Shown: in pieces, positions 1-5,289 of the stretch
Layout of the letters: each line of letters starts with the position of its first letter
Position numbering within the stretch: the stretch's first letter is position 1
Assembly (NCBI GenBank): GCA_047618115.1
Contig: JBLHKV010000266.1
Coordinates: forward strand, 1-5,289
DNA: 5,289 bases
Origin: CALJGI01 sp047618115
Lineage (GTDB): Bacteria; Pseudomonadota; Gammaproteobacteria; Pseudomonadales; Halieaceae
Direction: 5' to 3'
The notes under the pieces: generated by a model
Databases searched by the model: none
Told to the model about the DNA's origin: nothing
Seen by the model: the letters and a program-made list of their open reading frames with translations, nothing else
Made by a program: the position numbers and the translations under genes

Positions 1-418
1 CACCGGCAACACCCAACGCTCGGGCCAACGCCCAAATTAGTTGCTCCTGCAATCTGTGGTCATTGGTTTCCGCCAGATCCTCCAACCACACTACATTGCC
101 AGTGCGAACCAGCAATAGAACATAGCGCTCAGCGGTTTGATCTGCCTTCTGTTCCGCCTTCTGTTCCGCCTTCGGCTCAACCCTCTGTTCAACCCTCTGT
201 TCAACTATGTCTATTGGGGCACGCGCCGGCGGTGCGCTCACCGGATCGCCCTGGACTCGAACCGGTGCCCGGGGCGCAAGCGGGATCGGCGATGTATCAG
301 CGCTACGTTGAATGGTGCGAAGCGATGCTTTTGCGCCCGGCACAGGGCGACGCGGCAGGAACTCTGTTATCCCTATGGTATCGAGATATTGAGATCTACG
401 TGGCTCTGCTTGAATCAA
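1..418 (-). CDS. holD: HolD-like DNA polymerase III psi subunit (partial)
   Basis: The minus strand is open from 467 down to the left edge, so the 3' end is missing and 139 codons are visible from the chosen start. The proposed start is TTG at 418-416, preceded by GAGGA eight bases upstream. GTG codons at 442 (overlapping the upstream TAG stop) and 454 are alternatives without a clear ribosome site. The N-terminus contains YLDTIGITEFLPRR, which resembles the E. coli psi segment QLQQLGITQWSLRR that binds the chi subunit (remembered sequence, not a search). A proline- and alanine-rich linker follows, then tetrapeptide repeats at about residues 71-94. The last visible part, RYVLLLVRTGNVVWLEDL followed by LIWALARALG, resembles the psi core strand and helix. 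Psi would bridge the clamp loader to chi and SSB in the cytoplasm. The linker makes it longer than E. coli psi (137 residues). The coding strand is well supported; the family call is a remote-similarity inference. Confidence 0.55.
   Translation of the reverse strand, partial: MIQAEPRRSQYLDTIGITEFLPRRPVPGAKASLRTIQRSADTSPIPLAPRAPVRVQGDPVSAPPARAPIDIVEQRVEQRVEPKAEQKAEQKADQTAERYVLLLVRTGNVVWLEDLAETNDHRLQEQLIWALARALGVAG
137..208 (-). repeat. Six 12-bp tandem units inside the HolD-like gene
   Basis: Six consecutive 12-bp units are visible on the plus strand. Two are exact copies of ctgttccgcctt (149-160 and 161-172). The units at 185-196 and 197-208 share ctgttcaac. The units at 137-148 and 173-184 are more degenerate. 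Read on the minus strand they encode IVEQ, RVEQ, RVEP, KAEQ, KAEQ and KADQ, a charged and probably helical or disordered spacer between the proline-rich linker and the C-terminal core. Units that preserve the frame suggest length variation by slippage between strains. Confidence 0.8.
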
Positions 419-426
419 GCGCAATT

Positions 427-431
427 TCCTC
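427..431 (-). promoter_or_regulatory. Ribosome binding site of the HolD-like gene
   Basis: GAGGA on the minus strand lies eight bases before the TTG at 418. It favours this start over the GTG codons at 442 and 454, and gives a protein that begins a few residues before the psi-like motif, as in E. coli HolD. It sits just past the end of the upstream glycosyltransferase gene. Confidence 0.4.
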
Positions 432-441
432 AATAAGGCCA

Positions 442-1311
442 CTAAATCCAGCACCAGCCGTGACGTTTAAAAAAGGTCAAACCAGAGCGTACGAACATTG
501 ATATATGGTGCCAGCCTTTTTGGGCTGAATAACCGCCGTGGTGCACAATGGTCATGGAGGGTAGATAAACCAAGCGGCCAAGCACTGCCAGACGAAGAGA
601 CAGGTCAAAATCCTCGAAATACATGAAATACCTGGCCGAAAAGCCGTCTACTGCCCTCAATGCCGCGGTTCTGGTGACCATACAGCAGCCGCTGGCTAAT
701 GGTATGTCACTCTCCGTCCCGGCGTGAAATCTGTCGCGCATCTCATAGCTGTGCAAATATTCGCTAAATCGTTTTTTTAGAAACTCGGGGGCAAATGCCC
801 TGAGCAGCAACACCGCCACCGAAGGATACCGCTTGCACAGGTACTGTGGCTGTCCCTGAGCATTGAGAGCACGAGGATTCACCATCACCACCTCCGGATG
901 CAAAATCATATACTCGAGAGCAACAGTCATAGCGTCGACGGCCATTTCGACATCCGGATTCAAGACCAGATGGAAATCGCTGTCTGCCCGTGACAGGGCT
1001 TCATTGTGAGCGGCCCCAAAGCCGATATTTTGCCCGGGATGCCACATATCCACGACATCAAATTTTTTCTGCGCATCCTCCAATAGCAATAGCCGCAGTC
1101 GTTCCCGGTAGAGACCTTCAAGAGAATTATCGACGATCATAAATTGTAAATGGAGGGCAACTCCTGCGCTTCGGACGTCATCACAGGCTCGATGTAAGGC
1201 GTCTATGGTCTTACACAACAGGTCGAACGAGCTGTGGTAAGTCACCATAGATACCGAAACACGCACCGCTGCATGGCTTGGCTCTAGCTTATTCGAGAGG
1301 TCGGTTGTCAT
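442..1311 (-). CDS. GT2 family glycosyltransferase, rhamnosyltransferase type
   Basis: This 289-residue protein is predicted to be a cytoplasmic GT-A enzyme that transfers a sugar from a nucleotide donor to a growing glycan. Visible GT2 landmarks are SVSMVTYHS (19-27) starting the nucleotide-binding fold, IVDNS (59-63), GQNIGFGAAHNEA (93-105), LNPDV (117-121) in place of the DxD metal site, the acceptor-side SGCCM (207-211), FMYFEDFDLSLR (229-240) carrying the likely catalytic ED, and the HH pair at 257-258. This order is typical of WbbL/RfbF-like rhamnosyltransferases in O-antigen and capsule clusters, although the actual sugar cannot be read from sequence. The length is normal for the family and there is no signal peptide or membrane segment. 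ATG at 1311 is the only good start before the first motif; its ribosome site is weak. It lies 95 bp from, and divergent to, the double-domain glycosyltransferase gene. The HolD-like gene follows on the same strand with a gap of about 23 bp. Confidence 0.88.
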   Translation of the reverse strand: MTTDLSNKLEPSHAAVRVSVSMVTYHSSFDLLCKTIDALHRACDDVRSAGVALHLQFMIVDNSLEGLYRERLRLLLLEDAQKKFDVVDMWHPGQNIGFGAAHNEALSRADSDFHLVLNPDVEMAVDAMTVALEYMILHPEVVMVNPRALNAQGQPQYLCKRYPSVAVLLLRAFAPEFLKKRFSEYLHSYEMRDRFHAGTESDIPLASGCCMVTRTAALRAVDGFSARYFMYFEDFDLSLRLAVLGRLVYLPSMTIVHHGGYSAQKGWHHISMFVRSGLTFFKRHGWCWI

Positions 1312-1358
1312 ACCATTGAGCGCCTGTTACGGAGCGGCTTGCATTGCATCAAGCGCAG

Positions 1359-1387
1359 ATATTACCATCTACGCCCTTTCATGCGAA
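1359..1387 (-). promoter_or_regulatory. Candidate sigma70 promoter for the leftward genes
   Basis: On the minus strand TTCGCA (1387-1382) and TAATAT (1364-1359) are separated by 17 bases, each matching four of six consensus positions. Transcription would start near 1352, about 40 bp before the ATG at 1311. This is a modest match by eye. In the same 95-bp gap I could not find a convincing plus-strand promoter for the gene at 1407; TTGCAT occurs twice (1339-1344 and 1344-1349) but has no good -10 partner. Confidence 0.3.
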
Positions 1388-1406
1388 CTAGCGACTACAC
1401 CAAACC

Positions 1407-3338
1407 TTGAAACCTCTGCTGTCCATTGTCCTGATTGTCTACAAAATGCCTGCCCAGGCATTGCGAACGCTGGAATCTCTGTCCGTCAAATACCAGCAGG
1501 GGGTATCCCAACAAGACTACGAAGTGATTGTCATGGAGAATGCGTCCAGCGATCTACTGGGGGAAGAACAAGCGCTGCAATACCCGGGCAATTTTCGCTA
1601 CTTCCTGCGGGAGGAGTCGCTACCCACACCCGTTCCGGCGGTGTTGTTTGGGGTAGAGCAGGCCAAGTCAGACCTGCTCGGCATCATGGTGGATGGCGCG
1701 CGCATGGCGAGCCCTGGCCTGGTAGCCCAGATTATTGCTGCCAGCCGGTCAAACCCAGAGGCCGTCATTTCGGTTCCGGGCTACCATCTAGGTAGTATGT
1801 TACAGCAGGAGGCAGTATCCCAAGGGTACGACGAGACGGTGGAAAACCAACTTCTCGCAGGCATCAGCTGGCCGGAGGATGGTTACAGGCTGTTCGACAT
1901 AAGCGTGCTGAGCGGCTCCTGCAGAGCGGGTGTATTCCGTCCCAATGCCGAAAGTAACTGCTTATGCATCCCCAGACAACTATGGAACGCTGTCGGTGGA
2001 ATGGATCCACGCTTCACCGAAACAGGCGGTGGACAGGCGAACCCGGACCTTTATAAGAGGGTCTGTGAGCACGGCGATACCACGCTGTTGGTGATACCCG
2101 GCGAGGGAACGTTCCATCAGTTCCATGGCGGGGTGACCACCGGGACGGCACCGGTCGAGCGCGAACAACATATGCAAAACCACTTTGAGCAGTACAAGTC
2201 GATTCGCGGCGAGTACTTTCAATCACCCAAAAAAGAGGCATTACTTTTTGGCAGCGTGCCCAGACCCGCCATGCGCTTTCTGTACAGCTCCATGCTATCC
2301 GCTGGTTTCAAGCCCACCGCAGCTGCCAAATCCGGCCCACCTTCTAGCCGAGTGCGACCCAAAATATCGGTGATTGTGATCGGCTATCGGATGGCAATTC
2401 AATTACGCAATACACTCGAGACTCTGACACCCGGATATCAACGCGACATTGAAGCCTCTGATTACGAGGTGGTAATCGTTGAAAATAGCTCCGCGGATAA
2501 CCTTGATCAGAACACGATTAGCCGTCTTCCCGACAACTTCAGCTATTACCTGCGAGAGGAGGAGGGACAAAGCCCAGTGCCGGCAATAAATTATGCCTTC
2601 GATCGATGCCGAGGCGAGTATGTCGGACTAATCATCGACGGCGCCCGTATGCTTAGCCCCGGGATTCTCAGCGCCGCCTTGAAGGCCTGGAGTCTGGACA
2701 CCAATGCACTCGCTGTCATTCCCGGTTATCACCTGGGCGAGCAAGAACAGCATCAACACACTGACGCTGAGCAGGCCCTTCGCGAGGAACAAGCATTGCT
2801 CAACTCAATAGCCTGGCGGCAACGGGGCTATGACCTATTCACCATTTCGACATTTAGCGGCGCCAATCGAAACGGCTATCTACACCCCATCATGGAATGT
2901 AATTGTGTGTTCGCCTCCATGCGGAACTTTAAACGAATCGGCTACGCCAACCCCGATTTCACCCTACGTGGTGGTGGCAGCATAAACCTGCACATATATC
3001 GTAGTTTAGGCATGCTCGGCGACACTGCAGTGTATCTGTTCCCCGGCGAGGGTTCGTTTCATCAGTATCACGACGGTGTGACCACATCCTCCTACGAGGA
3101 CCGCCAGGCAGAGATAGGCAGACATAAAGTACAATTACACAGCTACTGGCCAGGTGGGTTCCACAGCCTGCGTCGCGAACCGTCCCTACTCGGCAAAGTA
3201 CCACCCCAAGCCCAGCGATTCTTGCAAAGTTCATTGGCGCGCGCCGAACAACGCACTAAAAAATTGGCAAACCTTAAACTACCCCTATGGCCCGACGACC
3301 CGCAGCAGGTCGATGAAGAACAAGGAGTACCGATCTGA
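1407..3338 (+). CDS. Double-domain GT2-like glycosyltransferase (tandem duplication)
   Basis: This 643-residue protein contains two copies of one GT2-like domain, at about residues 3-296 and 318-611. A short linker rich in Ala, Pro and Ser joins them. Each copy starts with a GT-A strand (LLSIVLIVY at 4-12, KISVIVIGY at 319-327), then DYEVIVMEN or DYEVVIVEN, LREE, DGARM (96-100, 411-415), PGYHLG (124-129, 439-444), an NC pair (184-185, 499-500), GGG (207-209, 522-524) and PGEGxFHQxHxGVTT (231-245, 546-560). DGARM stands where classical GT2 enzymes have DxD, so metal binding may differ. It has no signal peptide or membrane segment and would act in the cytoplasm, probably adding two sugars or one repeated linkage; donor and acceptor are unknown. 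TTG at 1407 is the only usable start codon between the in-frame TAG at 1389-1391 and the first motif, and it lacks a clear ribosome site. The stop overlaps the methyltransferase start (TGATG), implying coupled translation. Confidence 0.82.
   Translation: MKPLLSIVLIVYKMPAQALRTLESLSVKYQQGVSQQDYEVIVMENASSDLLGEEQALQYPGNFRYFLREESLPTPVPAVLFGVEQAKSDLLGIMVDGARMASPGLVAQIIAASRSNPEAVISVPGYHLGSMLQQEAVSQGYDETVENQLLAGISWPEDGYRLFDISVLSGSCRAGVFRPNAESNCLCIPRQLWNAVGGMDPRFTETGGGQANPDLYKRVCEHGDTTLLVIPGEGTFHQFHGGVTTGTAPVEREQHMQNHFEQYKSIRGEYFQSPKKEALLFGSVPRPAMRFLYSSMLSAGFKPTAAAKSGPPSSRVRPKISVIVIGYRMAIQLRNTLETLTPGYQRDIEASDYEVVIVENSSADNLDQNTISRLPDNFSYYLREEEGQSPVPAINYAFDRCRGEYVGLIIDGARMLSPGILSAALKAWSLDTNALAVIPGYHLGEQEQHQHTDAEQALREEQALLNSIAWRQRGYDLFTISTFSGANRNGYLHPIMECNCVFASMRNFKRIGYANPDFTLRGGGSINLHIYRSLGMLGDTAVYLFPGEGSFHQYHDGVTTSSYEDRQAEIGRHKVQLHSYWPGGFHSLRREPSLLGKVPPQAQRFLQSSLARAEQRTKKLANLKLPLWPDDPQQVDEEQGVPI
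1413..3236 (+). repeat. Two tandem copies of one glycosyltransferase domain
   Basis: Copy 1 is encoded by about 1413-2294 and copy 2 by about 2358-3236. Matching residues are exactly 315 apart from the first strand (Ser6/Ser321) to the VTT motif (245/560), so no gap is needed over this stretch. After that a one-residue difference appears (FLYSSM at 291, FLQSSL at 605). A hand count gives about 94 identical residues of 243, or 39 percent. The copies are well diverged, so this is an old duplication maintained by selection, not a recent DNA repeat. Confidence 0.9.
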
Positions 3339-4108
3339 TGAGTATCTATTTTCCTCCCTCGCTGCAAAAATTTGAACCCAAGCGAATGGTACTCAGTACC
3401 TGGGTTGACCACGTGGCTTTTGCCTATGACCTCGTCGAGTGCCTTCGACCAAAGGTTGTTGTGGAGTTGGGCGCACACAATGGACTGTCCTTTTTTACAT
3501 TCTGCCAATCGATGAAGGAAAACGATGTCGACGGCATGTGTTATGCCGTCGATACCTGGGCGGGAGACGAACATACAGGCGACTACGGCAGCTCAGTTTT
3601 CGATGATGTACGCGACTACGCGAGAGAGGAGTACAGCGGCATAAGCTACCTGATGCAGATGCTCTTTAATGAGGCACTCAATCATTTCAGCGACGAATCG
3701 ATTGACCTGCTTCATATCGATGGGCTGCACACCTACGAAGCTGTACGAGAAGACTTCGACAACTGGTATCCGAAAGTACGGCCGGGGGGCATCATTCTGT
3801 TTCACGACATTGAGGCGCGAATGAAGGATTACGGGGTATGGAAATTCTGGGAAGAGCTACAAACCGAGCACGAAACCTTCCATTTTCTACATGGTTTCGG
3901 TCTGGGTGTGCTGCGCAAACCCGGAGGCCAACGGGAACCACGGCAGCTTTTAGAGCTATTGTTTACGTCTGTTCCCGAGGACCGCAAAAAGCTACGTCAG
4001 CTTTATGCACACGCCAGTCATCACGCCTCTAAAAAAAGCCAGGCAAGACGAATCAAGGCAAGGCGTATGGCAGAGCGAGAGCGAGAGCGAGAACAGTCCG
4101 GAAATTAA
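3338..4108 (+). CDS. Class I SAM-dependent methyltransferase (Methyltransf_24 type)
   Basis: This 256-residue cytoplasmic enzyme is predicted to transfer a methyl group from S-adenosylmethionine, probably to a sugar hydroxyl in the glycan built by its neighbours. VVELGAHNGLSF (41-52) is motif I, the SAM-binding loop. VDTW (71-74) ends the second strand. LLHIDGLHTYEAVREDF (124-140) is the signature of the Methyltransf_24 group (related to CmcI and sugar O-methyltransferases), with the Asp and His likely near the metal or substrate. GGIILFHDI (150-158) forms the next strand, again with an HD pair. The C-terminal 25 residues are highly charged (KKSQARRIKARRMAERERE) and lie outside the fold. ATG at 3338 is supported by AAGGAG ten bases upstream and by the one-base overlap with the previous stop. 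It is the second gene of the rightward operon. The methyl acceptor is inferred from context only. Confidence 0.85.
   Translation: MSIYFPPSLQKFEPKRMVLSTWVDHVAFAYDLVECLRPKVVVELGAHNGLSFFTFCQSMKENDVDGMCYAVDTWAGDEHTGDYGSSVFDDVRDYAREEYSGISYLMQMLFNEALNHFSDESIDLLHIDGLHTYEAVREDFDNWYPKVRPGGIILFHDIEARMKDYGVWKFWEELQTEHETFHFLHGFGLGVLRKPGGQREPRQLLELLFTSVPEDRKKLRQLYAHASHHASKKSQARRIKARRMAEREREREQSGN
4073..4090 (+). repeat. Three 6-bp gagcga units at the methyltransferase 3' end
   Basis: Three exact gagcga units encode alternating Glu and Arg in the charged tail of the methyltransferase. The tract follows an Arg/Lys-rich stretch and looks like a low-complexity extension that can change length by slippage without breaking the frame. 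Confidence 0.75.
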
Positions 4109-4111
4109 ATA

Positions 4112-4141
4112 TTGACGAGGGTCGTAGATCACCCTCCTCAA
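4112..4141. terminator. Imperfect hairpin between convergent genes
   Basis: TTGA-C-GAGGGT (4112-4122) pairs with ACCCTC-C-TCAA (4131-4141) around an 8-base loop, giving 10 pairs interrupted by one C-C mismatch. On the minus strand the hairpin is followed by ATATTTAATTT, a partial U-rich tract, so it could terminate the dioxygenase transcript. On the plus strand it is followed by AAAATAC, so intrinsic termination there is doubtful. The right arm includes the stop codon of the dioxygenase gene (4138-4140). Confidence 0.5.
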
Positions 4142-4872
4142 AATACTTCCCCGGGCAGTTTCTGCCATAGCGTTCCATGTTCCGAGCGCGATTGCGACGA
4201 GCTGCTCGAGTTAGTGTAATAGTAAAGCGCTACCGACTTCCTCGTGGTGCCCTCGGGGCACGCCAGAGCATGGGGATGCCCGTGAAACGAGGTCGATGTC
4301 GTACTGAAAATGACACAACGACCCGCTATTGGTGAAATTCTTTGCCGACAGCTGCTCATATCTTCCGACCATAACTCCAGATCACCCCCCCACTCGGGAC
4401 CCCAGTCTTCGTTAAAGTAGATCAGTAAGTTTAAGCGACGCTCCAGATCGAAATGAGGGTGTCGATTGAAGTCGGCGTGTACCCGTAGAAAACCCCCTGC
4501 CTCGGTTTGATGAATACCACCACCAAATAAATGGGGATCTGGAAGGATGTTGTCTATACCGCTCATACGTTCCAACAATTCGATAAACGGTCCTGAATTC
4601 AACTCCCAATAGAGCCTTCGAAAAGCCAGGTTGACACTCCTCTCGCGGGATATCCAACGCTTTCGAAACTGAGCTGGCATGCCATCGGCCATATCTGCAG
4701 ATCGGTCACCTTGCCCCGGCTTAATCTCCGGCGGCGGAAACAGCGGCGCTATCACTCCGACCACCTCTGGAGATAAAAAATCATCGATAACCATATGGGC
4801 AAAGGGATCTGCATTCTGGTAATTAGACTTGGTCGGATGCATTTTCTCCGCCAAAAGAGCGTAATCGAGCAT
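4138..4872 (-). CDS. 2-oxoglutarate/Fe(II) dioxygenase, prolyl-4-hydroxylase-like
   Basis: This 244-residue protein is predicted to be a cytoplasmic oxygenase that couples oxidative decarboxylation of 2-oxoglutarate to hydroxylation of a substrate. The core is a double-stranded beta helix. GGGIHQ (117-122) leads into HADF, whose His132 and Asp134 form the H-x-D part of the iron site. RRLNLLIYFNEDW (145-157) and WGGDLELW (161-168) are the typical middle strands. His197 in SFHGHP is the distal iron ligand. Arg211 in TRKS, followed by ALYYY, is the likely 2-oxoglutarate contact. All three iron ligands and the Arg are present, so it should be active. After the core comes a serine-rich tail (222-226) and WQKLP. 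ATG at 4872 has GGAG five bases upstream and begins two bases after the stop of the paralogous gene, so the two are one operon, convergent to the glycosyltransferase/methyltransferase pair. The substrate is unknown; PF13640-type relatives act on proline, sugars, lipids or small molecules. Confidence 0.85.
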   Translation of the reverse strand: MLDYALLAEKMHPTKSNYQNADPFAHMVIDDFLSPEVVGVIAPLFPPPEIKPGQGDRSADMADGMPAQFRKRWISRERSVNLAFRRLYWELNSGPFIELLERMSGIDNILPDPHLFGGGIHQTEAGGFLRVHADFNRHPHFDLERRLNLLIYFNEDWGPEWGGDLELWSEDMSSCRQRISPIAGRCVIFSTTSTSFHGHPHALACPEGTTRKSVALYYYTNSSSSSQSRSEHGTLWQKLPGEVF

Positions 4873-4874
4873 GA

Positions 4875-5289
4875 CTACTCCAGGGGTGGCCGCACAACAT
4901 CGGGTAGCGATTGCCAGTCCGTGGCCCGGGTCGGCTCCACCTGTGCATCGTCGCGACCGTGAGTATAGTAATACAGCGCTATGGACTTACGCGTGACGCC
5001 CTTCGGGCATGCCAGCACGGTAGGATGCCCGTGGAAGGACTTGTCCGAAGTGTTGAAGATTACACATCGACCCGCCAGCGGCCGAATTCTGCGTTCGCAG
5101 CGCGCCATATCAGTTGACCATAGCTCCAGATGCCCGCCCCAGTCGTCCTCCCAATGCTGGTTCAAATAGACCAGCACATTGAGCCGTCGATCCAAGTTGA
5201 GGAGACGATGTCGGGTAAAGTCAGCGTGCACTGCGAGCACGCCCCCGGGCAGCACCTGATGAATACCGCCACCCTGTAACTTGGGGTCG
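4875..5289 (-). CDS. Second 2-oxoglutarate/Fe(II) dioxygenase (partial, N-terminus off window)
   Basis: The frame is open to the right edge, so the start lies outside; 137 residues of the C-terminal half are visible, beginning at DPKLQGGGIHQ, which aligns with DPHLFGGGIHQ of the neighbour. The possible start near 5255 falls inside the conserved core and is not a true start. The iron ligands are present as VHADF (H-x-D) and SFHGHP (distal His), and TRKSIALYYY supplies the 2-oxoglutarate Arg. A hand alignment with the downstream gene over the 105-residue core gives about 68 identities (65 percent), so the two are tandem paralogs. The C-terminal tails differ (HGRDDAQVEP here, serine-rich there) but share a W-Q-x-L-P ending motif. 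The gene is upstream of, and nearly abuts, the first dioxygenase (two bases between stop and ATG), consistent with one transcript. The substrate cannot be assigned. Confidence 0.85.
   Translation of the reverse strand, partial: DPKLQGGGIHQVLPGGVLAVHADFTRHRLLNLDRRLNVLVYLNQHWEDDWGGHLELWSTDMARCERRIRPLAGRCVIFNTSDKSFHGHPTVLACPKGVTRKSIALYYYTHGRDDAQVEPTRATDWQSLPDVVRPPLE

Noticed and set aside
1..501. Plus-strand frame open from the left edge to a stop at 499-501
   Set aside because: It runs antisense to the HolD-like frame and to the 3' end of the GT2 gene, has no ribosome site at its TTG (214), and shows no recognisable motif, whereas the minus strand has psi-like segments and a ribosome site.
1316..1795. 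159-codon plus-strand ORF overlapping the double-domain glycosyltransferase
   Set aside because: It is out of frame with the GT2 motifs of the 1407-3338 gene, and its product is Cys/Gly/Arg-rich with no domain character.
3143..3574. 143-codon minus-strand ORF across the glycosyltransferase/methyltransferase junction
   Set aside because: It is antisense to two well-supported genes, and its composition looks like a shadow frame.
4412..4657. 81-codon minus-strand ORF inside the first dioxygenase
   Set aside because: It is an alternate frame of a gene with a complete set of iron-ligand motifs.
4911..5169. Two overlapping plus-strand ORFs opposite the second dioxygenase
   Set aside because: They are antisense shadows of a conserved dioxygenase core, with no independent motif or ribosome site.
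4138..5289. Tandem dioxygenases as one gene split by a frameshift
   Set aside because: Each carries its own full set of core motifs in the same order, and the downstream gene has its own ATG and ribosome site, so these are two paralogs.

Overview
This looks like a chromosomal segment of a gammaproteobacterium of moderate GC content. The main taxonomic hint is a partial gene at the left edge whose predicted product resembles HolD, the psi subunit of the DNA polymerase III clamp loader. That protein is largely a gammaproteobacterial feature. I see no insertion sequence, tRNA, rRNA or CRISPR array. Most of the window is a small set of genes for building and decorating a surface or secreted glycan.

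Layout from left to right. (1) Positions 1-418, minus strand: a partial HolD-like gene that runs off the left edge. It has a proline-rich linker and a run of 12-bp tandem repeats. (2) 442-1311, minus: a GT2 glycosyltransferase of the rhamnosyltransferase type, directly upstream of the HolD-like gene and probably co-transcribed with it. (3) 1312-1406: a 95-bp divergent intergenic region with one modest promoter candidate, on the minus strand. (4) 1407-3338, plus: a 643-residue protein made of two tandem copies of one GT2-like domain. The copies align without a gap for about 240 residues. (5) 3338-4108, plus: a class I SAM-dependent methyltransferase whose start overlaps the previous stop by one base. 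(6) 4112-4141: an imperfect hairpin between convergent genes. (7) 4138-4872 and 4875-5289, minus: two adjacent, closely related 2-oxoglutarate/Fe(II) dioxygenases of the prolyl-4-hydroxylase type. The second is cut by the right edge.

The proposed logic is inference. The two glycosyltransferase genes would add sugars, the methyltransferase would O-methylate a sugar or similar acceptor, and the dioxygenases would hydroxylate a sugar, lipid or peptide substrate. The HolD-like gene is a housekeeping gene, so the left end may mark the border between core chromosome and a glycan locus. The most unusual item is the double-domain glycosyltransferase. Both halves keep the same strict motifs but have DGARM where a classical GT-A enzyme has DxD.
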